A DNA stretch of 64,000 nt from Cytobacillus pseudoceanisediminis (GCF_023516215.1 NZ_CP097349.1:2108001-2172000), one strand, 5' to 3'. Positions 9,477 through 16,540 are shown, numbered from the stretch's first letter. Program-made: numbers and translations. The notes: generated by a model from the sequence alone, not told the origin.

Positions 9477-9926
9477 ATGGTATACTTCTTTACTATTACT
9501 TCGCTTGTAGTCAATTTAATTTTGATATTAATCATCCCATTAAAATTAACGCGTCAAGAACTTTACACAACCTGGCTTGCTGTTACGTTAAATGTATTAT
9601 TCGCAGACCTTTTCTTAGCTGATGTACTTGACTTATATGATTTAATGGATCCTGGTCCTCAAATATATGACCTGTTGGTTCAAACAACCATACCAGCAAC
9701 ATTCGGTATTCTTTATTTAAATTTCATGCCTAAGTCTAAGAAGAAATTTATATTCTACCTCATTTTTTGGGTTGCCTTTTCGGTATTTTACGAAGTTTTA
9801 TCCAGTTACTTTGGCTACGTAGTGTACAAAGGTTGGAAGGTATGGTGTTCAGCAATTTATTATTGCCTTGCCTGTCTATATATGCGTTGGCATTATTTCT
9901 TTATAAGAAAAGAAATAAATGTATAG
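9477..9926 (+). CDS. multi-pass membrane protein (CBO0543-like)
   Basis: A 149-residue hydrophobic protein with about four or five membrane segments, a central motif DLMDPGPQIYDLL, and a closing FGYVVYKGWKVW segment. The pattern resembles the CBO0543 group of small Bacillota membrane proteins, whose function is unknown. The start at 9477 is favoured because GGAG lies 7 nt upstream; the ATG four codons earlier has no good site. It opens a plus-strand block inside a minus-strand operon, consistent with an accessory (moron) gene. Confidence 0.6.
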   Translation: MVYFFTITSLVVNLILILIIPLKLTRQELYTTWLAVTLNVLFADLFLADVLDLYDLMDPGPQIYDLLVQTTIPATFGILYLNFMPKSKKKFIFYLIFWVAFSVFYEVLSSYFGYVVYKGWKVWCSAIYYCLACLYMRWHYFFIRKEINV

Positions 9927-9990
9927 AAAATGAATATAATTACTCGAAAAAATTGAATACATTAAAAGAAGTTGGTAATGATAATTTACA

Positions 9991-10056
9991 GAGTAAGGTC
10001 AGGTTCGTTCGTTCCTTCTTTCAAACCTCAATGGCTTTAGAACTTAGACCTTACTC
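9991..10056. repeat. hairpin-bounded element, copy 1
   Basis: Perfect 10-bp arms GAGTAAGGTC and GACCTTACTC enclose a 46-nt loop, which can form an inner AGGTT/AACCT stem. Compared with the other three copies one stem pair is T-A instead of C-G, so pairing is kept while sequence changes. The arm is followed by CGCAC, an AT-rich stretch, and the terminator at 10109. Confidence 0.6.
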
Positions 10057-10108
10057 GCACTAATTTTTATATAAGGTCATATACTACAAAGCATGAATCG
10101 CTCACTTA

Positions 10109-10129
10109 CCGCAGAGATGCGGTTTTTTT
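10109..10129 (+). terminator. rho-independent terminator
   Basis: CCGCA-GAGA-TGCGG followed by seven T. It stands about 50 nt after hairpin copy 1, the same spacing as the related terminator after copy 3. Confidence 0.75.
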
Positions 10130-10160
10130 AATGGAATAAAATATTTTCATGCTATCTGCA

Positions 10161-10214
10161 CGAGCAGGGCCAATCCTCCACTAACCATATCCAACACCAT
10201 TTGTTCCTTGCTCG
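10161..10214. repeat. hairpin-bounded element, copy 2
   Basis: Arms CGAGCAGG and CCTTGCTCG (one bulged base) enclose 37 nt. The right arm is followed by CATACTGATGAGGTGAT, a ribosome-site-like sequence shared with copy 4, but here no start codon follows, so a small gene may have been lost. The 425-nt gap between the two membrane protein genes is otherwise empty. Confidence 0.55.
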
Positions 10215-10351
10215 CATACTGATGAGGTGATATCGTTTCGAACTAAGGCTAGCGTTTTTAGCAAGGCTCTTTTAAAATCTCCTCCTACCTTGTTAACTAA
10301 CGTATAATCACCAGGAAATTACATACCTTAAAGATAATCGAGGTGAATGAA

Positions 10352-10819
10352 ATGCCCGCCAATTTTTTTAGAATATTTAATGCAATCGTTTTATGGGTAA
10401 TTGTTTTAATCTTTCTGCCTAAACAATCTTTTAGAAGGTTTTTGCCAGTAACATTTTTTTGCTCTTTTCTTCTACTTATTTTAGAAATGTTAAGTCCAAT
10501 ATTTAATTGGTGGAAAGTAAAGGGTGGATACAAATATATGGTATTTGACGCATTAGCATTTATCTTAGGCCCCTTTTTTACAATTAATTTATGGGCATTC
10601 CATTTTACATTTGGAAAATTTTCTTTATATGCTATCTCAAATCTCATTATGGACTTAATTTTTGCATATATTTTATGTCCACTTTTCCAAAAGATTGGAC
10701 ACTTTAAATTAAAAAAATTCACATCAACTAAAATTTTTATCCTTTACTATTCCCTTTCTCTACTGAATTACGGATTCCAAAAATACATCGAGAAACCAAC
10801 CGAAAACATACATAGATAA
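10352..10819 (+). CDS. multi-pass membrane protein, unknown
   Basis: A 155-residue protein with about four or five transmembrane segments and the motifs WWKVKGGYKYMVFDALAF and LGPFFTINLWAFHFTFGKF. It looks like a widespread but unnamed Bacillus integral membrane family. The ATG at 10352 is preferred to an in-frame GTG at 10343 because GAGG lies 8 nt upstream. It lies downstream of hairpin copies 1 and 2 and upstream of copies 3 and 4. Confidence 0.6.
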   Translation: MPANFFRIFNAIVLWVIVLIFLPKQSFRRFLPVTFFCSFLLLILEMLSPIFNWWKVKGGYKYMVFDALAFILGPFFTINLWAFHFTFGKFSLYAISNLIMDLIFAYILCPLFQKIGHFKLKKFTSTKIFILYYSLSLLNYGFQKYIEKPTENIHR

Positions 10820-10889
10820 TTTTTCATATAGTCCTCTCATTTTGTATTAAATGTATATTTCTGTAATTAAAAGGAAAGTTTAATCATAC

Positions 10890-10944
10890 CGAGCAATGGC
10901 GAACTCCACACTTACAACTCCATTTTGATTCCAGCCCTTGCTCG
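10890..10944. repeat. hairpin-bounded element, copy 3
   Basis: Arms CGAGCAATGGC and GCCCTTGCTCG pair with one mismatch around 33 nt. As in copy 1, the right arm is followed by CGCAC, a T-rich stretch, a TATAAT-type -10 sequence (10967-10972, no convincing -35) and then a terminator at 11005. Confidence 0.55.
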
Positions 10945-11004
10945 CACCCTTTTTGATTAATGGGTATATAATACAGGGCACACATTCAAACACCTTATCA
11001 ATTT

Positions 11005-11030
11005 GCCGCAATTTTGCGGCTTTTTTATTT
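11005..11030 (+). terminator. rho-independent terminator
   Basis: GCCGCA-ATTT-TGCGGC followed by TTTTTTATTT. It is a relative of the CCGCA/TGCGG terminator at 10109. Confidence 0.75.
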
Positions 11031-11067
11031 GTGCATATTTCACTCACTTTAGTAAAAGATAAATTTA

Positions 11068-11124
11068 GCGAGCAGGATCACCCTTCCTAATGACCGGCTG
11101 TAATTGCTTCAGATCCTTGCTCGC
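11068..11124. repeat. hairpin-bounded element, copy 4
   Basis: Arms GCGAGCAGGATC and GATCCTTGCTCGC (12 pairs, one bulged base) enclose 32 nt. The right arm runs into GTACTAATGAGGTGA, which is the ribosome site of the 43-residue membrane protein gene. The 5' untranslated region of that gene would therefore carry the hairpin. Confidence 0.6.
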
Positions 11125-11143
11125 GTACTAATGAGGTGAAAAT

Positions 11144-11275
11144 ATGTTTGACTGGATTGATCAATATACTTTAAAAAATGTATATTTCGTGACACTTGGA
11201 GTTCCAAGTATGTTGACAGCTTTTTGGCTTTTAGTAGTTGCTTGGACTTTTAGAGCTGAGAAAAAAGGTAAATAA
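11144..11275 (+). CDS. 43-residue single-pass membrane protein
   Basis: ATG with GAGGTGA just upstream. The product has an amphipathic N-terminus (MFDWIDQYTLKNV), one membrane helix (about residues 16-36) and a basic tail RAEKKGK. Size and layout recall small phage toxins, holin-like proteins or membrane modulators, but no family is recognised. It is preceded directly by hairpin copy 4. Confidence 0.55.
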   Translation: MFDWIDQYTLKNVYFVTLGVPSMLTAFWLLVVAWTFRAEKKGK

Positions 11276-11285
11276 AACTATTTGC

Positions 11286-11552
11286 TTATTTGGTTTCATT
11301 CCAACTCCCGTTATCTAGCCAATGCTCTATTTTTCCTACAAAAGTATCTAATCCACTAAATACACCCTTTTCACTAACATGAAGCGCGTATCCGGAGAAG
11401 TCAGGTCCCTGATAAAAGTAAACGTCCTTGTATTTCTCATGTTTCCGAATAAGCAGCCGTTCATTTCCCTTGAAAAATTCCAACTCCTCACCCTGTTTTA
11501 GTCTAAAGATTTGATCTTCAAAGGAGAAGGAGAACAAGTCTAATTGCTTCAT
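11286..11552 (-). CDS. hypothetical phage protein
   Basis: An 88-residue soluble, aromatic-rich protein (MKQLDLFSFSFEDQ start; FYQGPDFSGYALHVSEKG centre; IEHWLDNG end). It is on the minus strand in the middle of the plus-strand accessory block. The ATG at 11552 has GGTGA close upstream; an in-frame ATG at 11591 without a good ribosome site is the alternative. No family is recognised. Confidence 0.5.
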   Translation of the reverse strand: MKQLDLFSFSFEDQIFRLKQGEELEFFKGNERLLIRKHEKYKDVYFYQGPDFSGYALHVSEKGVFSGLDTFVGKIEHWLDNGSWNETK

Positions 11553-11654
11553 TCCCTCACCGCCAGTACGCCTAATAATGTTATTTCCCATTTGTAAACA
11601 TCATTTCATTATTATTACAAATTCCAGCAAATTACGACATCACACCTAAATTAT

Positions 11655-11758
11655 GGTAGTATTTCCTCTGGGCAAATTTTACGAAAGTAAAAGACGCAAA
11701 GCCACGGGCCTAAAACAGCTTATTTGTCATGGCAGCCGGGTTGCACAAGTATATTACC
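11655..11758 (+). ncRNA. cyclic di-GMP-I (GEMM-I) riboswitch
   Basis: All the class I landmarks are present in order. Closing helix P1 is GGTAGTAT (11655-11662) with ATATTACC (11751-11758). The GGGCAAA junction is followed by a TTTTAC-GAAA-GTAAAA hairpin with the GNRA tetraloop. Then come GACGCAAAGCC, the second helix CCACGGGCCTAA with its tetraloop receptor, and ATGGCAGCCGGGTTGC. Class I aptamers bind cyclic di-GMP in the cell. The element lies 54 nt upstream of a small zinc-ribbon gene in the prophage accessory block. Confidence 0.93.
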
Positions 11759-11766
11759 TATACATT

Positions 11767-11803
11767 ACCTTTCTAGTTTGCCTGTATTTTAGCTAAGAAG
11801 GGT
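11767..11803 (+). promoter_or_regulatory. candidate riboswitch expression platform (anti-ribosome site)
   Basis: ACCTTTCT (11767-11774) can pair over 8 bp with AGAAGGGT (11796-11803), which contains the ribosome site of the next gene. No terminator hairpin is present, so control is probably at translation. A second ATTACC (11764-11769) repeats the P1 3' strand and overlaps the anti-ribosome site. P1 could therefore swap partners and free the ribosome site when ligand is absent. The switching model is inference from base pairing. Confidence 0.45.
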
Positions 11804-11811
11804 TGGAAGTC

Positions 11812-12033
11812 ATGATTTTCCCGACAGTTTACTGTAAAGGAACAGATATAAGACATGTAGTTAAAGACCGAAACACATGTATATGTGGTTTTAAATATCA
11901 TGTGTTTTCTACTTTTACAAAAAGTGATTTTAAGAAGATTCAATTTAAGAAAGTAGATAATGTCTCCTGCCCTAAGTGTAAAGCCATTATAACTGCTCAT
12001 CACTCTAAAACTACTACATACCGATTTTATTAA
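11812..12033 (+). CDS. riboswitch-controlled zinc-ribbon-like protein
   Basis: A 73-residue basic protein with a CxC pair (TCICG) and a CxxC pair (SCPKCK) that could bind zinc, and a lysine/aromatic centre (FTKSDFKKIQFKK). The ATG at 11812 follows GAAGGG by 9 nt; a TTG three codons earlier would sit on that site. Its function is unknown, and it could be a nucleic-acid binding regulator. Its stop is 2 nt from the stop of the convergent gene at 12036. Confidence 0.65.
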   Translation: MIFPTVYCKGTDIRHVVKDRNTCICGFKYHVFSTFTKSDFKKIQFKKVDNVSCPKCKAIITAHHSKTTTYRFY

Positions 12034-12035
12034 CT

Positions 12036-12257
12036 TCAGACGGCATTATGTTTTTCTGAATAACATTTTACGCAGGGACCCTCAACGTAGAAAAAATTTG
12101 GCTTTCCACAAACCTTGCAGGTTTTTGAGTAAGTATTCCAGCGTTTATTGCAGTCCCTGCATTCAAGTAATAAGAGATTATTTCGATGTCCTATCACTGT
12201 CCCCTTGGCCAGACATTTTGGACAGCGAGTAACTAATTTAACATTTGTGATAGTCAT
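12036..12257 (-). CDS. double zinc-ribbon phage protein
   Basis: A 73-residue protein with four CxxC pairs: RCPKCL, ECRDCN, TCKVCG and PCVKCY. This implies two zinc-binding modules. GGGAG lies upstream of the ATG. Small proteins of this kind are common in Bacillus phage early operons, and no specific function is known. Confidence 0.6.
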   Translation of the reverse strand: MTITNVKLVTRCPKCLAKGTVIGHRNNLLLLECRDCNKRWNTYSKTCKVCGKPNFFYVEGPCVKCYSEKHNAV

Positions 12258-12272
12258 TTTTCATATCTCCCT

Positions 12273-12467
12273 TCAAAACCAGTTATTTTGTGTAGCCTCT
12301 GTATTAATCTCCCGAAAAGATGCCAGTAAAAGCTCATATTTCAGTTCCTCGTAATCACAATCGTGGAATCTCTTTCCTGACTGAGCCTTAGAAATATTCA
12401 GTTCTGACAATCTCTTGATGAGGATATTCCTTTTCTGTTGCATAACGGATTCATATAGGATCCCCAT
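12273..12467 (-). CDS. hypothetical phage protein
   Basis: A 64-residue helical protein with the pattern QQKRNILIKRLSELNI and a tail ELKYELLLASFREIN. GGGAG lies 8 nt before the ATG. It follows the replication gene by about 5 nt, so it is co-transcribed and probably co-translated. No function can be given. Confidence 0.55.
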   Translation of the reverse strand: MGILYESVMQQKRNILIKRLSELNISKAQSGKRFHDCDYEELKYELLLASFREINTEATQNNWF

Positions 12468-12471
12468 GGTT

Positions 12472-13503
12472 TCAACTCCCTGATCTTAATATTTTTAGCT
12501 TTTCATTTAGTTCTGCCTTTTTACGGGCCAGCTCATCTTGATTGCTAGGCACTTCCCGCTCTTGCATTTTCCTCAGCATTTCATCAAGTTCAGCCTTATC
12601 GGCAGCAATTTGGTCAGGTGATTTTTCCTTTATCGGTTGTTTTGGTTGCTCATTTTCATAAAACCAATCTGGCAGCATTTCCGTACGTATTGGCTTTGAT
12701 CGCATACCCTTTGGCTTATAAGAATTATTGCTTTTAAAAGGCTTAACGTTTTTAGCTGCCTCCTTTGCCTGCTCTCTTGCTATTAAGGCTTCATAATGAT
12801 CCATGATGTATTTTTCACAGTAACCAAAGGCTTTAATGGCTCCATTTGGCTGACGTTCTTTATATTCAGCAAAACACTGTTCAAGCAATTTGATTGTTTG
12901 TGGCAACGGCATACCACGGGCGACAATCCGGGCGATTGCTTCATAATCTTTTGTAGTTGGGTAAACAGAACGTCCTTCTTGTATCGTTCGTAACTCTATG
13001 AATCTTTCAGCAATAATATCTACTGGGTCATTTTCTTTAGTAATAGTAATAGTAGTATTATTTATCTTTGTAATATCTTTATTAGAGTGGACACTTTTGT
13101 CCACATAACTGGACATTTCTGTCCACTCTGGACTGGACGTTTTTGTCCGGTCTCCATCAGACTGGACATTTTTGTCCACTCTCTCTTTATTGTATTTTTT
13201 GGAGTTTTTCACAGTTAAAATGTAGCCATAAGGAGCACGGGTGATCTTTATGTAACCATGTGTTTCCAGATCATCCAGCCACCTTTGAACAGTTCTTTCG
13301 CTCACTCCAAAAGGTTCTGCCAACTCGGAGCGTTTTAATGGCTTATTTCCTAACACGATGCCCCAGGTTACTCCATCTCGTTCAATTTCTTTTGTAGTGG
13401 AGCTGACGCACCAGAGAAAAAGCCACAATGCTGATCCAATTTTTTTGTAATGTTTCGGCTCTAATAATCCTGAATAGGTCGGAAATGGATAACTTTCGGG
13501 CAC
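12472..13503 (-). CDS. phage replication protein (YqaL/replication initiator-like)
   Basis: A 343-residue protein with an N-terminal winged helix-turn-helix (residues about 45-100, KRSELAEPFGVSERTVQRWL). A polar linker (about 105-155) is encoded over the four iterons. A helical DnaD-like region comes next (about 160-230), and the lysine/glutamate tail is coiled. Proteins of this design open the phage origin and load the host helicase. It starts at GTG with AGGTGAT just upstream. The gene lies after the recombination genes, as in skin/PBSX. No DnaC-like loader gene is adjacent. Confidence 0.7.
   Translation of the reverse strand: MPESYPFPTYSGLLEPKHYKKIGSALWLFLWCVSSTTKEIERDGVTWGIVLGNKPLKRSELAEPFGVSERTVQRWLDDLETHGYIKITRAPYGYILTVKNSKKYNKERVDKNVQSDGDRTKTSSPEWTEMSSYVDKSVHSNKDITKINNTTITITKENDPVDIIAERFIELRTIQEGRSVYPTTKDYEAIARIVARGMPLPQTIKLLEQCFAEYKERQPNGAIKAFGYCEKYIMDHYEALIAREQAKEAAKNVKPFKSNNSYKPKGMRSKPIRTEMLPDWFYENEQPKQPIKEKSPDQIAADKAELDEMLRKMQEREVPSNQDELARKKAELNEKLKILRSGS
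13088..13178. repeat. four palindromic iterons, probable phage replication origin
   Basis: TGGACA-N4-TGTCCA type 16-mers lie at 13088-13103, 13110-13125, 13134-13149 (TGGACG/TGTCCG variant) and 13163-13178. They sit inside the gene of the presumed initiator, in its linker-coding part, a common layout for phage origins. The initiator's helix-turn-helix is the likely binder. Confidence 0.65.
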
Positions 13504-13511
13504 CGTATCAC

Positions 13512-14000
13512 CTACTTCCTATGGACATTTTTATGACATGGCACGCATAAGGTTAGACCATTTGAAACTTCGAATCTTAAATTCTCATATTTAGCAAACG
13601 GTTTTATATGATGAGCGTTTAACTCTCCCCCAACTTGCCCACAATGCTGACATGTGTATTTGTCTCTTTCCAAAACCGTAGTTCGCCATTCTTTATATTT
13701 ACCGGAGCTCCTAATATCCTTATTTGTCTGCTCCCAGGGTGGTTTACTGCCTATCCATATCAAGATTTCCCCATCAATTACCGAAGCATGAGAATTTGGT
13801 ACGGACACCCCTGAACATTTTAGGAACTCCACTTCCGTTATCTTTCCTAAAATGAAACTGCATTCCCAACAATAATGTTTTTGCTCCTCTGGTATGTGTG
13901 GATCAGATTCCCCAATAGTTTCATCGCATCTATCACATTTGAATATAAAATACTTTGAAAACATATCTCCATTTGGTATACGAATGGTCTTAACAAGCAT
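13512..14000 (-). CDS. HNH endonuclease
   Basis: A 162-residue protein with a C-terminal HNH nuclease: the zinc pair YTCQHCG, then LNAHHIKPF, NGLTLC and PCHKNVH. The N-terminal half has extra Cys pairs (KCDRCD, YCWEC) that suggest a second zinc site. The ATG at 13998-14000 has GAGGGAG 8 nt upstream. It may be a homing-type or DNA-processing nuclease; its place between RecT and the replication gene fits a selfish insertion or a replication role. Confidence 0.8.
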   Translation of the reverse strand: MLVKTIRIPNGDMFSKYFIFKCDRCDETIGESDPHIPEEQKHYCWECSFILGKITEVEFLKCSGVSVPNSHASVIDGEILIWIGSKPPWEQTNKDIRSSGKYKEWRTTVLERDKYTCQHCGQVGGELNAHHIKPFAKYENLRFEVSNGLTLCVPCHKNVHRK

Positions 14001-14005
14001 GTGAC

Positions 14006-14173
14006 TCACTCCCTCTCACAGACAGCAAATCCGTTTTTAACCCCTTTTACTTTGTAATCCGGATACCGCCGCATATACTCTAAAACAAGCATTTTCAAGT
14101 GTTCTTTATCTCTAGCCTCCTCCCAGATCCATGCTGGAAAGAGGACTTTTGTTTGGTTACTCTGCAGCTTCAA
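14006..14173 (-). CDS. small conserved phage protein
   Basis: A 55-residue frame beginning at TTG inside the recT 3' end and ending 5 nt before the HNH gene start. The product has FPAWIWEEARDKE and EYMRRYPDYKVKGVKNGFA, a pattern seen in small proteins next to recT in Bacillus phages. The start is uncertain because the ribosome site is weak. The function is unknown. Confidence 0.5.
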   Translation of the reverse strand: MKLQSNQTKVLFPAWIWEEARDKEHLKMLVLEYMRRYPDYKVKGVKNGFAVCERE

Positions 14174-15085
14174 AATCTATGTCCAATGATTCCTGGGCGG
14201 ACATATTTTTGCTAGTTTTTTCTTCTTTTGATCCGTGTCAATAATTTCAGGCTCTTCATCTGATACATGCTCTTGCTTGCTTGGAGAGTCGTACTGAATT
14301 GGCTCATCAAACTCATTAGCCTCATCCGTAATATCTTTTACCTCACGCTCCTGCTCGTCTTCTGAGAATGCTTTTTGCATATCAATGGACAAGATACCCC
14401 ATTTGCCTAACATGTTCCTAAGAACTGTTTTCATTGCCATGGCATCATAATCAGTACGCCAAACATTATTAAGTGACTTCTTATCTTTTGCCTTGTTATG
14501 CTTAATCCTGTGCGCCTCGACCTCATCTCGGGTCCAATAAACCGTTTTTTCAAAGCCATTGACCAACCTAAAGTAGCCACAATAACCGATGACCTTATCA
14601 CTTTTCCTGGCATCCAAATCAAGGTCAATTTCCTCCGTTAGACGATTCCACTTTAGGAGTTCTCCTTCATATACCGGTATTACATTTATGGCCTTGTACT
14701 GGCCACTTCTTAATGCCAACTGAATGTATCCTTTGTATCCCAGCTGGAACTGTGCTGTCTTATACCCCTTTTTAGAATCATAAAAAGCAACAATCCAGGC
14801 GTAACCTAAGTTTTTATCAACTGGTAAATCGAGAGATGCAGCAACCATTGCACTGGACACTATGGACATAGGCTCAGCTTCTCTTAGGCCAGGATCTCCG
14901 TTATACAAATTAAGAACGGAAGCCATAAATTGAGGAGCTTTATTGGCCAATACCTGCTCAAATTTCTTTTGCATTGTTGGCGTATTTAATAAACTTTTAA
15001 GTCCAAGTGATTGAGCTGATACCTGCTTTGCTGCTGTCTCCTGCCTATTAGCTAATTGATTTTTCAATTCTGTATTAGTCGCCAT
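14157..15085 (-). CDS. recT: RecT single-strand annealing protein (frameshifted)
   Basis: A RecT/YqaK recombinase that anneals single strands made by the partner exonuclease. The core (about residues 40-240) has QFMASVLNLYNGDPGLR, FQLGYKGYIQLALRSGQY and AMAMKTVLRNMLGKWG. The frame breaks in a run of six A (minus strand; T run 14216-14221). One added base gives the natural acidic tail SAQESLDIDFEAAE and 309 residues. AGGAG lies 8 nt before the ATG, and the ATG overlaps the YqaJ stop (TGATG). Confidence 0.85.
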
Positions 15086-16026
15086 CAATTAATCTCCTTT
15101 ACAGCAAATTTTCGGAACGAGGATTCTTTCAAAACTTTTTTGTATATGTCCGGAAATTTCTCTTTCAGAGCTTTCGAATCCACACTTTTTCTACTCTGAT
15201 TCTTCCAAGTGACGATAAATTGATCAGTAATACCTGTTTCAGCATCCTTCAATACTTCTTTTAATTTGTTTTCAATTTCCCTTTTTGCTGTTTTTATCAG
15301 CTTTTCATCGGATTTCACTTTCTCATATTGGACCAGTAAATCTTTATAATCAGCTGAAAGGACAATTTCTTTATCCTTCACAGCGCAATCGTACCTCTCT
15401 TTTAAATACTTCTCAGCTGCACTGGATCCATCAAGTTCTGGAGCATGCCCTTTCAGTACGTGATATTCCCAAAAGTGCTTTTCAGCATTGAAAATCAGCT
15501 CGATAAGCTCCTGGTCTCGCTCTACTTCCTTCCAGATGAACTTGTTTCCGCCGACAAGGACAGCGATATAACCCTTTTCCTTATCTGTAACTCCAAGATA
15601 ATGTTGGAGCTGCACAAGGTAGCTTGCCGGAACTTCTTCACCTTCCCACTCTTTAGCAAGATACGCGCTAGCTGTCTTGCATTCCAAAACTGCTGATTCT
15701 CCAACAACTAAACGATCAACGTTTGCTTTTATAAATGGATACTTGGCATGGCTGTACATGAAATTTGTTCGGCGCACTTTTTTACCTGTACGCTTTTCAA
15801 ACTCCTTGGCAACCACATTTTCCATTTGATTTCCCCAGTAAATTGCTTCATTATCAGTTTCCTGTGGTTCGACCTGGCCAGTTTTTTCTAGCCAAAGCTC
15901 AAAAGGTGTACGAAACTTATTAACACCAAGGATGATTCCTGCATCACTCCCGCCGATTCCTTTAGCCCGTTCTTGCAGCCATTCATAACGGCTCATTTCT
16001 TTTGTACGTACTGCATTAATGGCCAC
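15085..16026 (-). CDS. YqaJ-type phage exonuclease
   Basis: A 313-residue nuclease of the YqaJ viral recombinase family, the 5'-3' exonuclease partner of RecT. It shows the family motifs GIGGSDAGIILG near residue 25, a Glu region (QMENVVAKEFE), the metal-binding VLECKTA near residue 117, and VQLQHYLGVT. GTG is the start, with GGGAGG 8 nt upstream. A basic C-terminal coiled region follows. Confidence 0.85.
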   Translation of the reverse strand: MAINAVRTKEMSRYEWLQERAKGIGGSDAGIILGVNKFRTPFELWLEKTGQVEPQETDNEAIYWGNQMENVVAKEFEKRTGKKVRRTNFMYSHAKYPFIKANVDRLVVGESAVLECKTASAYLAKEWEGEEVPASYLVQLQHYLGVTDKEKGYIAVLVGGNKFIWKEVERDQELIELIFNAEKHFWEYHVLKGHAPELDGSSAAEKYLKERYDCAVKDKEIVLSADYKDLLVQYEKVKSDEKLIKTAKREIENKLKEVLKDAETGITDQFIVTWKNQSRKSVDSKALKEKFPDIYKKVLKESSFRKFAVKEIN

Positions 16027-16108
16027 TATCGAGTCCTCCCTTTACCGCCAGGGGCCTGTATGCTACAATGACGGTACTATAATTGTTTTTCGATTTTCAT
16101 CGAACCCG

Positions 16109-16137
16109 GACACCTGCCTCCCAACAGGTGTCTTTTT
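16109..16137 (+). other. terminator-like hairpin facing the plus strand
   Basis: GACACCTG and CAGGTGTC (8-bp perfect stem) followed by TTTTT on the plus strand. It lies between the minus-strand yqaI and yqaJ genes. As with the hairpin at 8720, the T tract is on the wrong strand for the operon around it. Confidence 0.5.
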
Positions 16138-16339
16138 ATGCAGTTTTAAATTCAAATTCCATGACTTGTGTTAAATACCGCTCCAAGTTATCCCTCAAAA
16201 TGATTTCACCGTCATATTCCACTATGTCGTCACCATCTAGGATCTCGTCACCAAAATAATCAATTCCTACATGTTCAGGCTGTTCAACCATATTCGGGTA
16301 TCCAGACTTCTCTATTTGGTCAATCATAGGATGATTCAT
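16136..16339 (-). CDS. YqaI-family phage protein
   Basis: A 67-residue acidic protein with the segment DYFGDEILDGDDIVEYDGEI and the end LRDNLERYLTQVMEFEFK, which matches the YqaI type of small protein next to yqaJ in the B. subtilis skin element. The function is unknown. AGGAGG precedes the ATG. The gene context (yqaI-yqaJ-recT) supports the call. Confidence 0.65.
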   Translation of the reverse strand: MNHPMIDQIEKSGYPNMVEQPEHVGIDYFGDEILDGDDIVEYDGEIILRDNLERYLTQVMEFEFKTA

Positions 16340-16378
16340 TTTTATCCTCCTCTCTATGTATTAGGTGCTTTATTCACA

Positions 16379-16540
16379 CCGCGATAAGCCTAAACGTAGA
16401 TGATGGGGGAAAGGTAGATATTCGTTCCGACTTATCGCGGCAGGAACAAAGATTCTTGCCGCCCTATTCTAGTGGTGGTAGAATAAGCTTATCGATATTC
16501 AGTGGCAGTGAGCTGTGGTGAGCTTACTGCTTTTCTTTTT
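16379..16540. other. highly structured intergenic region
   Basis: Four stems follow one another: CCGCGATAAG/CTTATCGCGG (16379-16440, 10 bp); GCGGCA/TGCCGC (about 16437-16462); TATTCT/AGAATA (about 16464-16486); and GCAGTGAGCT/AGCTTACTGC (16505-16530), followed by TTTTCTTTTT on the plus strand. It could be a plus-strand RNA ending in a rho-independent terminator, or a structured leader of the yqaI mRNA. Confidence 0.45.

Noticed and set aside
9767..10063. Frameshift extension of the first accessory membrane protein
   Set aside because: The annotated frame already ends in a sensible membrane-protein tail (KGWKVW and a basic end), so no correction is needed.
10297..10722. A 141-codon minus-strand frame inside the second membrane protein gene
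   Set aside because: It has no ribosome site and overlaps a plus-strand gene with clear membrane-protein composition and a good start; it is an antisense shadow.
9991..11124. Integron attC-like sites or T-box leaders for the four hairpin elements
   Set aside because: They lack the attC core sites and the T-box antiterminator sequence, and no tRNA-related gene is nearby.
13088..13178. CRISPR-like array
   Set aside because: The repeats are 16-bp palindromes only 6 to 13 bp apart inside a coding gene; spacing and length fit iterons, not CRISPR.
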